Assembly (NCBI RefSeq): GCF_019219825.1
Contig: NZ_JAHUXH010000039.1
Span: forward strand, 1 to 55,147
DNA: 55,147 nt
Source: Streptomyces sp. TRM70350
GTDB lineage: Bacteria; Actinomycetota; Actinomycetes; Streptomycetales; Streptomycetaceae
Direction: 5' to 3'
Within the stretch, counting starts at the first letter, position 1, and each line of letters opens with the position of its first letter. The notes under the pieces were generated by a model. The model was not told the origin of the DNA. It saw only the letters and a list, made by a program, of their open reading frames with translations, and did no database searches. The translations under genes and the position numbers were made by a program. Of this stretch, positions 40,572 to 49,160 are shown piece after piece.

Positions 40572-40622
40572 TTCAGCGGTCCTCCTCGTACACGTACTGC
40601 TGGTGCGAAGTGTGGTGGGTGC

Positions 40623-41504
40623 TCACGGCAACGCCTTACGGGCGGTGGCGAAGCGCGGGCGGTTGTTGAGGTCGGGGTGGTCGGCCGCGTCTGCCCAGCC
40701 CCGCTCCTCGGTGAAGATCCACGGCACCTGGCCGCCCTGGGTGTCGGCGTGCTCGATGACGACGACGCCCCCGGGGCGCAGCAGCCGGTGCGCGGTGCGT
40801 TCCAGGCCCCGGATGAGGTCGAGGCCGTCCTCGCCGGAGAACAGCGCCATCTCGGGGTCGTAGTCCCGGGCCTCGGGAGCGACGTACTCCCACTCGGTGA
40901 GCGGGATGTACGGCGGGTTGGAGATCACCAGGTCGACCTGCCCGTCGAGGTCGGGGAACGCGGTCAGGGCGTCCCCCTGGCGCAGCTCCACCCGTGACCC
41001 CTCGACGTTCTTACGGGTCCACCGCAGCGCTTCCTCGGACAGCTCCACGGCGTGCACGCGGGAGCGCGGCACCTCCTGGGCGAGGGCGAGCGCGATGGCG
41101 CCGGAGCCGGTGCACAGGTCGACGATCAGCGGCTCGACCACGTCCATGGCGCGCACGGCGTCTATGGCCCAGCCGACCACGGACTCCGTCTCCGGGCGCG
41201 GCACGAACACGCCCGGCCCGACCTGGAGTTCCAGGTACCGGAAGAAGGCCCGGCCGGTGATGTGCTGGAGCGGCTCGCGCTGCTCACGGCGCGCGACGAC
41301 CTCCCAGTAGCGGGCGTCGAAGTCGGAGTCCTTCACGGAGTGCAACTCGCCCCGCTTCACGCCGTGCACGAACGCGGCGAGCTCCTCCGCGTCGGTGCGC
41401 GGCGAGGGCACGCCGGCGTCGGCCAGCCGCTGGGTGGCCTGGGCCACCTCCGCGAGCAGCAGACTGCGGGGGCTCGGGGGCCGCCCCCCAAAAGATGGCT
41501 GCAC
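40623..41504 (-). CDS. prmC: Peptide chain release factor N5-glutamine methyltransferase
   Basis: 293 residues. It methylates the GGQ glutamine of PrfA, which is encoded just upstream. The N-terminal helical domain is followed by the SAM-binding fold (LCTGSGAIALALA) and catalytic NPPY (ISNPPYIPL). The frame reaches a GTG at 41504, but the first 13 or so residues (SFGGRPPSPR) are encoded by a G/C hairpin element. The native N-terminus LLLAEVAQATQRLADAG begins right after it, so the start is uncertain. Confidence 0.94.
   Translation of the reverse strand: MQPSFGGRPPSPRSLLLAEVAQATQRLADAGVPSPRTDAEELAAFVHGVKRGELHSVKDSDFDARYWEVVARREQREPLQHITGRAFFRYLELQVGPGVFVPRPETESVVGWAIDAVRAMDVVEPLIVDLCTGSGAIALALAQEVPRSRVHAVELSEEALRWTRKNVEGSRVELRQGDALTAFPDLDGQVDLVISNPPYIPLTEWEYVAPEARDYDPEMALFSGEDGLDLIRGLERTAHRLLRPGGVVVIEHADTQGGQVPWIFTEERGWADAADHPDLNNRPRFATARKALP
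41466..41493. repeat. GC hairpin element over the prmC start
   Basis: Runs of G and C (GGGGGCTCGGGGG then CCGCCCCCCAAAA) form a short-loop hairpin like the one at 32920. It sits exactly where the conserved part of PrmC begins and gives the protein a lineage-specific N-terminus. Confidence 0.45.
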
Positions 41505-41533
41505 GCTCGTCCTCCGTCGTACTCGTAAGTGCC

Positions 41534-42601
41534 TTACGCGGCTGCGAGCTTGGCGGCCGAGTCCGCGTCGACGCAGGCCTGGATCACCGCGTCGAGGTCG
41601 CCGTCCAGGACCTGGTCCAGGTTGTACGCCTTGAAGCCGACGCGGTGGTCCGAGATGCGGTTCTCCGGGAAGTTGTACGTACGGATCTTCTCGGAGCGGT
41701 CGACGGTACGGACCTGGCTGCGGCGGGCGTCGGCGGCCTCCTTCTCCGCCTCCTCCTGCGCCATGGCGAGCAGCCTGGAGCGCAGGATACGCAGTGCCTG
41801 CTCCTTGTTCTGCAGCTGGCTCTTCTCGTTCTGGCAGGAGGCGACGACCCCGGTCGGGATGTGCGTGATGCGCACGGCGGAGTCGGTGGTGTTCACGGAC
41901 TGGCCGCCGGGCCCGGAGGACCGGTAGACGTCGATGCGCAGGTCGTTCGGGTTGATCTCGACGTCGACCTCCTCGGCCTCGGGGGTGACGAGGACACCGG
42001 CCGCGGAGGTGTGGATCCGGCCCTGGGACTCGGTGGCGGGTACGCGCTGCACCCGGTGCACGCCGCCCTCGTACTTCAGGCGGGCCCAGACGCCCTGCCC
42101 GGGCTCGATCTGCCCGCGCGCCTTCACCGCGACCTGGACGTCCTTGTAGCCGCCCAGCTCGGACTCGGTGGCGTCGATGATCTCGGTCTTCCAGCCGACC
42201 CGCTCGGCGTAGCGCAGATACATGCGCAGCAGGTCACCGGCGAACAGCGCCGACTCGTCGCCGCCCGCGCCCGCCTTGATCTCCAGGATCACGTCCTTGT
42301 CGTCGCTGGGGTCGCGCGGGACCAGCAGCAGACGGAGCTTCTCCGTCAGCTCCTCGCGCTGCTGCTCCAGTTCCTTGACCTCGGCGGCGAACTCCGGGTC
42401 GTCGGCGCCCAGTTCGCGGGCCGTCTCGATGTCGTCGCCGGACTGCTTCCAGGAGCGGTACGTGGCGACGATCGGGGTCAGCTCGGCGTAGCGCTTGTTC
42501 AGCTTGCGCGCGTTCGCCTGGTCGGCGTGGACCGACGGGTCGGCGAGCTTCTTCTCCAGGTCGGCGTGCTCGGCGACGAGCTCCTCGACGGCCTCGAACA
42601 T
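41534..42601 (-). CDS. prfA: Peptide chain release factor 1
   Basis: 355 residues from ATG 42601 (MFEAVEEL), behind AGGAG. Recognises UAA and UAG and triggers peptide release. The codon-recognition region reads REAYPGD-like sequence in other families, but here the clear mark is the catalytic GGQ in SSGPGGQSVNTTDSAVRITH. The N-terminal helical domain and the C-terminal domain are complete. It is 29 bases upstream of prmC, its modifier. Confidence 0.96.
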   Translation of the reverse strand: MFEAVEELVAEHADLEKKLADPSVHADQANARKLNKRYAELTPIVATYRSWKQSGDDIETARELGADDPEFAAEVKELEQQREELTEKLRLLLVPRDPSDDKDVILEIKAGAGGDESALFAGDLLRMYLRYAERVGWKTEIIDATESELGGYKDVQVAVKARGQIEPGQGVWARLKYEGGVHRVQRVPATESQGRIHTSAAGVLVTPEAEEVDVEINPNDLRIDVYRSSGPGGQSVNTTDSAVRITHIPTGVVASCQNEKSQLQNKEQALRILRSRLLAMAQEEAEKEAADARRSQVRTVDRSEKIRTYNFPENRISDHRVGFKAYNLDQVLDGDLDAVIQACVDADSAAKLAAA

Positions 42602-42709
42602 CTTCTGGCTCCTGTTGCTGGTACGGGGGTGAAGTGGGCGGGCGACCAAAAACGCCGGTCCCGGCACGCCACGTGAGGGCGCGGCCGTGGACCGGCGAAA
42701 TGGGGCTCG

Positions 42710-42931
42710 CTACTTCTTGGAGCCGGCAGCCTTGCCGAAGCGGGCCTCGAAGCGGGCCACACGGCCACCGGTGTCGAGGATCTTCTGCTTGCCCGTGTAG
42801 AACGGGTGGCACTCGGAGCAGACCTCGGCCCGGATGGTGCCGGACTCGATCGTGCTGCGGGTGGTGAACGACGCGCCGCAGGTGCAGCTGACCTGCGTCT
42901 CGACGTACGCGGGGTGGATGTCGCGCTTCAA
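42710..42931 (-). CDS. rpmE: Ribosomal protein L31, zinc-binding form
   Basis: 73 residues from a TTG at 42931 (reads MKRDIHPAYVETQVSC), behind GGAG. Four cysteines, 16, 18, 38 and 41 (SCTC and CSEC), identify the zinc-containing C+ paralogue. Streptomyces normally have a second, Zur-controlled C- copy elsewhere. The frame runs further upstream but the conserved N-terminus fixes the start. Confidence 0.95.
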   Translation of the reverse strand: MKRDIHPAYVETQVSCTCGASFTTRSTIESGTIRAEVCSECHPFYTGKQKILDTGGRVARFEARFGKAAGSKK

Positions 42932-43085
42932 GGTGTCTCCTAGGTTTCGGGAGGGCGCCGGGTCGCCTGCCGCGGGGTGCGGAAGGCGTGAACCGGAGCC
43001 GACGTACCAGTCTGCCAGGACTGGGGCCATCCCCCAAAACCGGGGGTTGCTGTTGTTTGTTCCCTGCGGGCCGTCGTGGGTTTCC

Positions 43086-43140
43086 CGCGCCCACGCGGCG
43101 GAGCCGCACACCGATGCAGCCCCGCGCCCCTTTCAGGGCC
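43086..43140. repeat. Candidate dispersed Streptomyces element at the LCP gene 3' end
   Basis: The stretch CGCGCCCACGCGGCGGAGCC followed by GATGCAGCCCCGCGCCCC and TTTCAGGGCC has the look of a widespread Streptomyces intergenic element that I recall. Read on the minus strand its start supplies the TGA of the LCP gene (43133-43135). Whether it is repeated in this genome cannot be seen from this window. Confidence 0.45.
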
Positions 43141-44269
43141 TGATCACGCCCTTGGCTTCGCCTGTTGCCGTGCCTTCTGTGGCCGACTTGGGGATCGGCC
43201 TGTCGTTCTTCAAGGCATCCCACACCTGCTGGGCCTTCGCCTGGTCCAGGAGGACTCGGTTGGGGTCGGCGGGGTCGTACTGGACCGGCGTCGTGATCAT
43301 GGTCATCTTTGACGCGCTGATGCCCTTGAGGCCGCTCGCGAAGGACATCAGGGCGTCGACCGAGTCGAGGGAGGAGTCGGTCGTGACCGCGTTGGTGGCG
43401 GTGTCCGCGAGGTCGTAGAGCTTCTTCGGGTCGGTGAAGAGGCCGATGTCCCTGACCTGCTCGACCAGTGCCTTGACGAAGGCCTGCTGGAGCTGGATGC
43501 GGCCGAGGTCGGAGCCGTCGCCCACGCCGTGCCGGGTGCGGACCAGGCCGAGGGCCTGCTCGCCGGTGAGCTGGTGGGTGCCGGCCTTGAGGTCGAGGTG
43601 GCTGTCGGGGTCGTTGATGTCCTCGGTGGTGGTGACCTCGACGCCGCCCAGCTCGTCGATGAGCTTCTGGAAGCCGCTGAAGTCGACCTCCAGGTAGTGG
43701 TCCATCCGGATGCCGGTGAGCGACTCCACGGTCTTCACGGCGCACGCGGCGCCACCGGTGGTGTACGCGGAGTTGAACATCACGCCGGAGGCCGCGTCGT
43801 GCGTGGTGCCGTCGGGGTCCGTGCACTCGGGGCGGTCGATCAGGGTGTCACGCGGGATGGACACCACGCCGGCCTTCTTCCGGCCCTCGTAGACGTGCAC
43901 GATCATCGCCGTGTCCGAACGGGCGCTGCCGTCGTCGGCGCCGCCGCCGAGCTCCTGGTTGCTGCCGGAGCGGCTGTCCGAGCCGAGGACCAGGATGTTC
44001 TCCGAGCCGTTGTCGACCTTGACGGGGCGGTCGGCGCCCAGGGTGTGGTCGATGTCGACGCTCTTGAGGTTGCCGTTGAGCTTGAAGTACACGTACCCGA
44101 CGCCGGTGCCGCCCAGGACGACGATGCCCGCCGCGGTCCAGGCCGTGATCAGCAGCCCTCTGCGGCCCTTGGCCGGGGGCTTGCGGCGGCGGCCCTTGGC
44201 CCGGCGGCGCGGGCCCTTCGTGCCGGGCTCACCCGGTATGCCGGGCTCCGGCGTGCTGTCGGCGGGCAT
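43133..44269 (-). CDS. LytR-CpsA-Psr family cell-wall glycopolymer ligase
   Basis: 378 residues. LCP proteins move lipid-linked wall polymers onto peptidoglycan outside the membrane. A basic, Pro/Gly-rich cytosolic segment (about 1-37) precedes one TM helix (about 38-62). The LCP domain has NILVLGSDSRSG, RSDTAMIVHV, VVSIPRDTLI, DHYLEVDFSGF and the late RTRHGVGDGSDLGRIQLQQ motif with its conserved Arg and Asp residues. It may use the linkage unit begun by WecA (inference). It is separated from rho by a strong terminator. Confidence 0.93.
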   Translation of the reverse strand: MPADSTPEPGIPGEPGTKGPRRRAKGRRRKPPAKGRRGLLITAWTAAGIVVLGGTGVGYVYFKLNGNLKSVDIDHTLGADRPVKVDNGSENILVLGSDSRSGSNQELGGGADDGSARSDTAMIVHVYEGRKKAGVVSIPRDTLIDRPECTDPDGTTHDAASGVMFNSAYTTGGAACAVKTVESLTGIRMDHYLEVDFSGFQKLIDELGGVEVTTTEDINDPDSHLDLKAGTHQLTGEQALGLVRTRHGVGDGSDLGRIQLQQAFVKALVEQVRDIGLFTDPKKLYDLADTATNAVTTDSSLDSVDALMSFASGLKGISASKMTMITTPVQYDPADPNRVLLDQAKAQQVWDALKNDRPIPKSATEGTATGEAKGVIRP

Positions 44270-44390
44270 GTGCTCCTCAGCTCTCGTCGGATCAGTGACC
44301 CCCTGCGATCAGGAATGGGCAGGCACCACACCATCGTCGCTCTGTCCGGTCAGACGGGGAAACTCGGGGCAGGGTTGCACAGAAGACCGT

Positions 44391-44432
44391 GAAGGGCCGC
44401 ATCCGTCACCGAGGTGACGGATGCGGCCCTTC
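44391..44432 (-). terminator. Very strong hairpin after rho
   Basis: Perfect 20-base arms (44391-44410 and 44413-44432) with only two bases between them, 22 bases after the rho stop on the minus strand, followed by TCTTCT. It is the longest perfect stem that I see in the window and symmetrical enough to work in both directions. Confidence 0.85.
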
Positions 44433-44453
44433 AGGAGGCCGGTGCGAGCGGGC

Positions 44454-46469
44454 TCAGTCGCCGTTGCCCGGGGTCGGCGTCGTCTTCTGGATCTGCATCA
44501 GGAACTCGACGTTCGACTTCGTCTGCTTCATCTTGTCGAGCAGCAGCTCGATCGCCTGCTGCTGGTCGAGCGCGTGCAGGACCCGGCGCAGCTTCCAGAC
44601 GATGTTCAGCTCCTCGGCGCCGAGCAGGATCTCCTCCTTGCGCGTACCGGACGCGTCGACGTCGACGGCCGGGAAGATGCGCTTGTCGGCGAGCTTCCGG
44701 TCGAGCTTGAGCTCCATGTTGCCGGTGCCCTTGAACTCCTCGAAGATCACCTCGTCCATGCGGGACCCGGTGTCCACCAGGGCGGTGGCGAGGATGGTCA
44801 GCGAGCCGCCGTCCTCGATGTTGCGGGCCGCACCGAAGAAGCGCTTCGGCGGGTAGAGGGCCGTGGAGTCGACACCACCGGACAGGATGCGGCCGGAGGC
44901 GGGCGCCGCGAGGTTGTAGGCGCGGCCCAGACGCGTGATCGAGTCCAGCAGCACGACCACGTCGTGCCCCAGCTCCACCAGGCGCTTGGCGCGCTCGATG
45001 GCCAGCTCGGCGACCGTGGTGTGGTCCTCGGCCGGGCGGTCGAAGGTCGAGGAGATGACCTCCCCCTTGACCGACCGCTGCATGTCGGTGACCTCTTCCG
45101 GACGCTCGTCGACGAGGACGACCATCAGGTGGCACTCGGGGTTGTTGTGCGTGATCGCGTTGGCGATCGCCTGCATGATCATGGTCTTGCCGGTCTTCGG
45201 CGGGGCCACGATCAGACCACGCTGGCCCTTACCGATCGGCGAGACCAGGTCGATGATGCGGGTGGTGAGGACGCCGGGGTCCGTCTCCAGGCGGAGGCGG
45301 TCCTGCGGGTAGAGCGGCGTCAGCTTGTTGAACTCCGGGCGGCCGCGGCCGTGTTCGGGCGCCATGCCGTTGACGGAGTCCAGCCGGACGAGGGCGTTGA
45401 ACTTCTCGCGCCGCTCGCCCTCCTTGGGCTGACGGACCGCGCCGGTGATGTGGTCGCCCTTGCGCAGGCCGTTCTTGCGGACCTGGGCGAGGGAGACGTA
45501 CACGTCGTTCGGCCCGGGCAGGTAGCCCGAGGTGCGGATGAAGGCGTAGTTGTCGAGGATGTCCAGGATGCCCGCGACCGGGATCAGGACGTCGTCCTCG
45601 GCGATCTGCGGCTCGGCTCCCATCTCGTCACGGCCGCGGCGGCCCCGGCGGTCCCGGTAGCGGCCGCGACGGCCGCGCCGGCCGCCCTCGAAGTCGTCGT
45701 CGTTCTGGCCCTGGCCGCCGCCCTGCTGCTGACGCTGCTGGCCCTGGCCCTGGTTCTGCTGCTGGTCGTCGCCCTTGCCCCGGCGGTCGCGGTCCCGGCC
45801 GCGCTCGCGGCGGTCGCGACGGCGGCCCTCGCCGCCCTCACCGGCGTCGCCCTTGGCCTCGCCCTGCGGCTGCTGCGCGGGCGTCTCGGCCTTCGGCTCG
45901 CTCTTGGCCTCGGCAGCGACGGTCTCGGGGCTGCCCGCCTCGGCGGTGGCCCGGCGACGGCGCCGCTCCGCGGGGGCGTCCTCTCCCCCACGCTCGGCTT
46001 CTCCGCCACGCTCGGCTGCGCTGGCGCGGGAGGTACCGCCATCGCGGGAGGGGCCCCCCGCCGGCTGGCCGGGGATCTCGATCTGCTGCTGGGCCACGGC
46101 CTTCTCGGCGGGCGCCTCGGCCTTCTTCTCGGCCTTCTCGGCGGGGGCCTCCTCGCCGGTGCGCGCCTTGGAGGTGGCGCGGCGCTTCGGCTTGGTCTCG
46201 GTGGCGGCCTCGGCGGTCTTCGCCGGGGCTCCCCCTCCCGCCTGCGCCTCCTTGATGACCTCGATCAGCTGGCTCTTGCGCATGCGCGCGGTGCCCCTGA
46301 TGCCGAGGCCGGATGCGACCTGCTGCAGCTCGGCCAGCACCATGCCCTCAAGGCCGGTACCGCGGCGCCGCCGGGAGCCGGCACCGGTGGCAGGCGCGGA
46401 GGCGTCCGTGGCGGGCGCGGCAGCGGTCTCCTCGACACGTGCGCCCATCAGATCGGTGGTGTCGCTCAC
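44454..46469 (-). CDS. rho: Transcription termination factor Rho
   Basis: 671 residues from GTG 46469. The N-terminal SAP-like Rho_N (about 30-75, LAELQQVASGLGIRG) is followed by a disordered insert of about 200 residues. The insert is first A/E/K-rich, then R/D-rich, then Q/G-rich, ending in a dense run of Arg and Gly. The RNA-binding cold-shock-like domain (GILDILDNYAFIRTSGYLPG) and the RecA motor (Walker A APPKTGKTMIMQ, Walker B VVVLLDSITRLGRAYN, Q-loop GGVDSTALYPPKRFFGAARN) are complete. Such inserts are known in actinobacterial Rho and bind RNA or aid phase separation. Confidence 0.96.
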   Translation of the reverse strand: MSDTTDLMGARVEETAAAPATDASAPATGAGSRRRRGTGLEGMVLAELQQVASGLGIRGTARMRKSQLIEVIKEAQAGGGAPAKTAEAATETKPKRRATSKARTGEEAPAEKAEKKAEAPAEKAVAQQQIEIPGQPAGGPSRDGGTSRASAAERGGEAERGGEDAPAERRRRRATAEAGSPETVAAEAKSEPKAETPAQQPQGEAKGDAGEGGEGRRRDRRERGRDRDRRGKGDDQQQNQGQGQQRQQQGGGQGQNDDDFEGGRRGRRGRYRDRRGRRGRDEMGAEPQIAEDDVLIPVAGILDILDNYAFIRTSGYLPGPNDVYVSLAQVRKNGLRKGDHITGAVRQPKEGERREKFNALVRLDSVNGMAPEHGRGRPEFNKLTPLYPQDRLRLETDPGVLTTRIIDLVSPIGKGQRGLIVAPPKTGKTMIMQAIANAITHNNPECHLMVVLVDERPEEVTDMQRSVKGEVISSTFDRPAEDHTTVAELAIERAKRLVELGHDVVVLLDSITRLGRAYNLAAPASGRILSGGVDSTALYPPKRFFGAARNIEDGGSLTILATALVDTGSRMDEVIFEEFKGTGNMELKLDRKLADKRIFPAVDVDASGTRKEEILLGAEELNIVWKLRRVLHALDQQQAIELLLDKMKQTKSNVEFLMQIQKTTPTPGNGD

Positions 46470-46873
46470 GAAGGGTCCTTCCCTGGAGCGGACGTCGGCC
46501 TGTCTGGCTCGGCGACCGGTTGTGCTGTCCGGCTTCGGTCCTTGCTGACTGAACCGTGCCGGGGCGGTGGTCCGCCAAAGCGGCGGAGGAATATCTGGTG
46601 ATGGCGCTTCCTTGAGCCGTGGCACCCAGTGTCACGTGGCGTGGTCGCACCGGTTCCGGAGCGTGCCCGTCGGACCGCTCAGTGTCGACGTACGACGTAC
46701 TGCCCGCGTACGAGGTACGAAACACAGTGCGGCTTGGGGGGCTCCCGGAAGAATGTCTGTCCCGGACTGGGACACGAGGCACCTCGCCATGGTGGGGTCG
46801 GGTGCAGACTTGAGGTTAACACTACCGGATCCAACAAACATTCCCCCTCTCGATATCCGGCAATCGCGTGCTT
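46470..46873. other. 404-base rho leader and intergenic region
   Basis: No gene is supported. Five GTAC sites cluster at about 46688-46718. An inverted repeat TGTCCC-GGACT-GGGACA lies at 46758-46774. An AT-richer stretch at 46810-46875 contains, on the minus strand, a TAGTGT hexamer (46817-46822) with no good -35. The length suggests a long untranslated leader for rho, as expected for an autoregulated gene (inference). Confidence 0.5.
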
Positions 46874-47818
46874 TTAATCAGCGCCCGTCCCTTCGGCGCC
46901 GCTGGTCGCGAGCGGCAGCACGCTCGCTCCCGGCACGTCCAGGGCCAGCCGGTTCGCCGCCCAGCCCGGGCCGGCCAGCTGTTCCACCTTGTCGGCCGTG
47001 CCCTCGTCCGCCAGGGCCAGCACGGTGGGTCCGGCGCCGGAGATGACCGCGGGGATGCCGTCGGCCCGCAGCCGCTCCACCAGGGCCGCGCTCTCGGGCA
47101 TGGCGGGCGCGCGGTACTCCTGGTGCAGCCGGTCCTCGGTGGCGGGCAGCAGCAGCTCGGGGCGCCTGGTCAGGGCCTCGACGAGCAGTGCGGCGCGGCC
47201 CGCGTTGGCGGCGGCGTCGACGTGCGGCACGGTGCGCGGGAGCAGTCCGCGCGCGGTCTCCGTCAGGACCGGCTTCCCGGGCACGAAAACCACCGGAACG
47301 ATGGAATCGGCGGGGTCCATCCTGATCGCCCGAGCGGCGCCGGCCTCCATCCAGGAGAGCGTGAAACCGCCGAGCAGACAGGCCGCGACGTTGTCCGGGT
47401 GCCCCTCGATCTCGGTGGCCAGCTCCAGCAGGGCCCTGTCGTCCAGCCGGGCCTCGCCGCCTATGGTCACGGCCCGGGCGGCGACGATTCCGGCGCAGAT
47501 GGCGGCCGAGGAGGAGCCCAGGCCACGGCCGTGCGGAATGCGGTTCGCACAGACGATTTCCAGGCCGCGGGGCTGTCCGCCCAGGGAATCGAAGGCGGTG
47601 CGGAGAGAGCGGACGAGCAAGTGGCTTTCGTCACGCGGCAGCGTCTCGCTGCCCTCACCCGCGATGTCGATGTGCAGCCCGGAGTCGGCCACCCGGACGA
47701 CCACGTCGTCGTAGAGGCCCAGCGCGAGGCCGAGGGCGTCGAAGCCCGGGCCGAGGTTGGCGCTGGTGGCGGGGACGCGCACCCGTACGGCGGCGGCGCG
47801 GAACGCTGGACCGGCCAT
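46874..47818 (-). CDS. thrB: Homoserine kinase
   Basis: 314 residues from ATG 47818; an in-frame ATG at 47860 would add 14 residues and the ribosome site (AAGGAG) lies between the two. GHMP-family kinase forming O-phosphohomoserine for ThrC. VPATSANLGPGFDALGLAL, the ATP loop PHGRGLGSSSAA, and GAGPTVLAL are family motifs. A 277-base gap from thrC contains a -10-like TAGGCT on the minus strand, so it may have its own promoter. Confidence 0.95.
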   Translation of the reverse strand: MAGPAFRAAAVRVRVPATSANLGPGFDALGLALGLYDDVVVRVADSGLHIDIAGEGSETLPRDESHLLVRSLRTAFDSLGGQPRGLEIVCANRIPHGRGLGSSSAAICAGIVAARAVTIGGEARLDDRALLELATEIEGHPDNVAACLLGGFTLSWMEAGAARAIRMDPADSIVPVVFVPGKPVLTETARGLLPRTVPHVDAAANAGRAALLVEALTRRPELLLPATEDRLHQEYRAPAMPESAALVERLRADGIPAVISGAGPTVLALADEGTADKVEQLAGPGWAANRLALDVPGASVLPLATSGAEGTGAD

Positions 47819-48095
47819 CGCTCGATGACTCTCCTTGAGCTGCGTGACTGTCGAAGACATTCGATGACGTACGACGAACCCTTCGGGCCGTTGTCCGATC
47901 ACTCCGGGGATGCACTCCGGAGACCACGACGACGGCGCGGCGCCCTGCCTATGCGAGGCATATGCGGGAGGCGGGTTCAGTACAGCCTATCGAAGGAAGG
48001 TTCTGTGGCGACATAGGGCGCACAGGAGGCGCACGATGCGTGTCGCAAGCCCCCTGTGCCCCCCTTCCAGGGGATACCCCGGGTCAAGCGGTACG

Positions 48096-49154
48096 TCAGA
48101 CCAGTCCGAGGCGCTCGGCGGCGGTGGCCGCGTCCACCGGCACGGTGACCGGCTGCGGTGCGCCGGCGACGGCCCAGTCGGGGTCCTTGAGGCCGTTTCC
48201 GGTGACCGTGCACACGATGCGCTGCCCCGGGTCGACCTTGCCGAGTTCGGCGGCCTTCAGCAGACCGGCCACCGAGGCGGCGGAGGCGGGCTCCACGAAG
48301 ACGCCCTCCTGCGCGGCCAACAGACGGTAGGCCCGCAGGATTTCACGGTCCGTCACCTCGTCGATGAGACCGCCGGACTCGTCCCGCGCGGTGAGCGCGT
48401 GCTGCCAGGAGGCGGGGTTGCCGATCCGGATCGCGGTGGCGATGGTCGAGGGGTCCTTGACGACCTCGCCGCGCACGATGGGCGCGGCGCCGGAGGCCTG
48501 GAAGCCCCACATGCGGGGCGTCCTGGCGGCCACGCCGTCGGCGGCGTACTCCTTGTACCCCTTCCAGTACGCCGTGATGTTGCCCGCGTTGCCCACCGGC
48601 AGGACATGGATGTCGGGGGCGTCGCCGAGCATGTCGACGATCTCGAACGCGGCGGTCTTCTGACCCTCGATACGTACCGGATTGACCGAATTGACCAGCG
48701 CGACGGGGTAGTTGTCGCTGAGCGCGCGGGCGAGCGTGAGGCAGTCGTCGAAGTTGCCGTCGACCTGGAGGATCTTCGCGCCGTGCACCAGGGCCTGGCC
48801 CATCTTGCCGAGCGCGATCTTGCCCTGCGGCACGAGCACGGCGGAGACCATCCCGGCGCGCACGCCGTACGCGGCGGCGGAGGCGGACGTGTTGCCCGTG
48901 GAGGCGCAGATGACGGCCTTCGCGCCCTCCTCCTTGGCCCTGGAGATGGCCATGGTCATGCCGCGGTCCTTGAAGGACCCGGTCGGGTTGGCGCCCTCCA
49001 CCTTGAGGTGGACCTCGCAGCCCGTGCGCTCGGAGAGCACCTGCGCGGGCACGAGGGGCGTGCCGCCCTCGCGGAGCGTCACGACCGGCGTGGTGTCGGA
49101 GACGGGCAGCCGGTCCCGGTACTCCTCGATGATTCCGCGCCACTGGTGGGTCAT
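48096..49154 (-). CDS. thrC: Threonine synthase
   Basis: 352 residues, the short bacterial/actinobacterial type. PLP enzyme converting O-phosphohomoserine to threonine. The PLP Lys lies in GANPTGSFKDRGMT, the phosphate-binding loop is ASTGNTSASAAAYG, and the C-terminal TVTGNGLKDP is typical. It starts six bases after the hom stop, so the two are co-transcribed. Confidence 0.96.
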   Translation of the reverse strand: MTHQWRGIIEEYRDRLPVSDTTPVVTLREGGTPLVPAQVLSERTGCEVHLKVEGANPTGSFKDRGMTMAISRAKEEGAKAVICASTGNTSASAAAYGVRAGMVSAVLVPQGKIALGKMGQALVHGAKILQVDGNFDDCLTLARALSDNYPVALVNSVNPVRIEGQKTAAFEIVDMLGDAPDIHVLPVGNAGNITAYWKGYKEYAADGVAARTPRMWGFQASGAAPIVRGEVVKDPSTIATAIRIGNPASWQHALTARDESGGLIDEVTDREILRAYRLLAAQEGVFVEPASAASVAGLLKAAELGKVDPGQRIVCTVTGNGLKDPDWAVAGAPQPVTVPVDAATAAERLGLV

Positions 49155-49160
49155 TGCTGG

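Noticed and set aside
47819..48095. A threonine attenuator leader peptide before thrB
   Set aside because: No short frame rich in Thr or Ile codons followed by a terminator-antiterminator pair was seen; only a -10-like TAGGCT and scattered short repeats.
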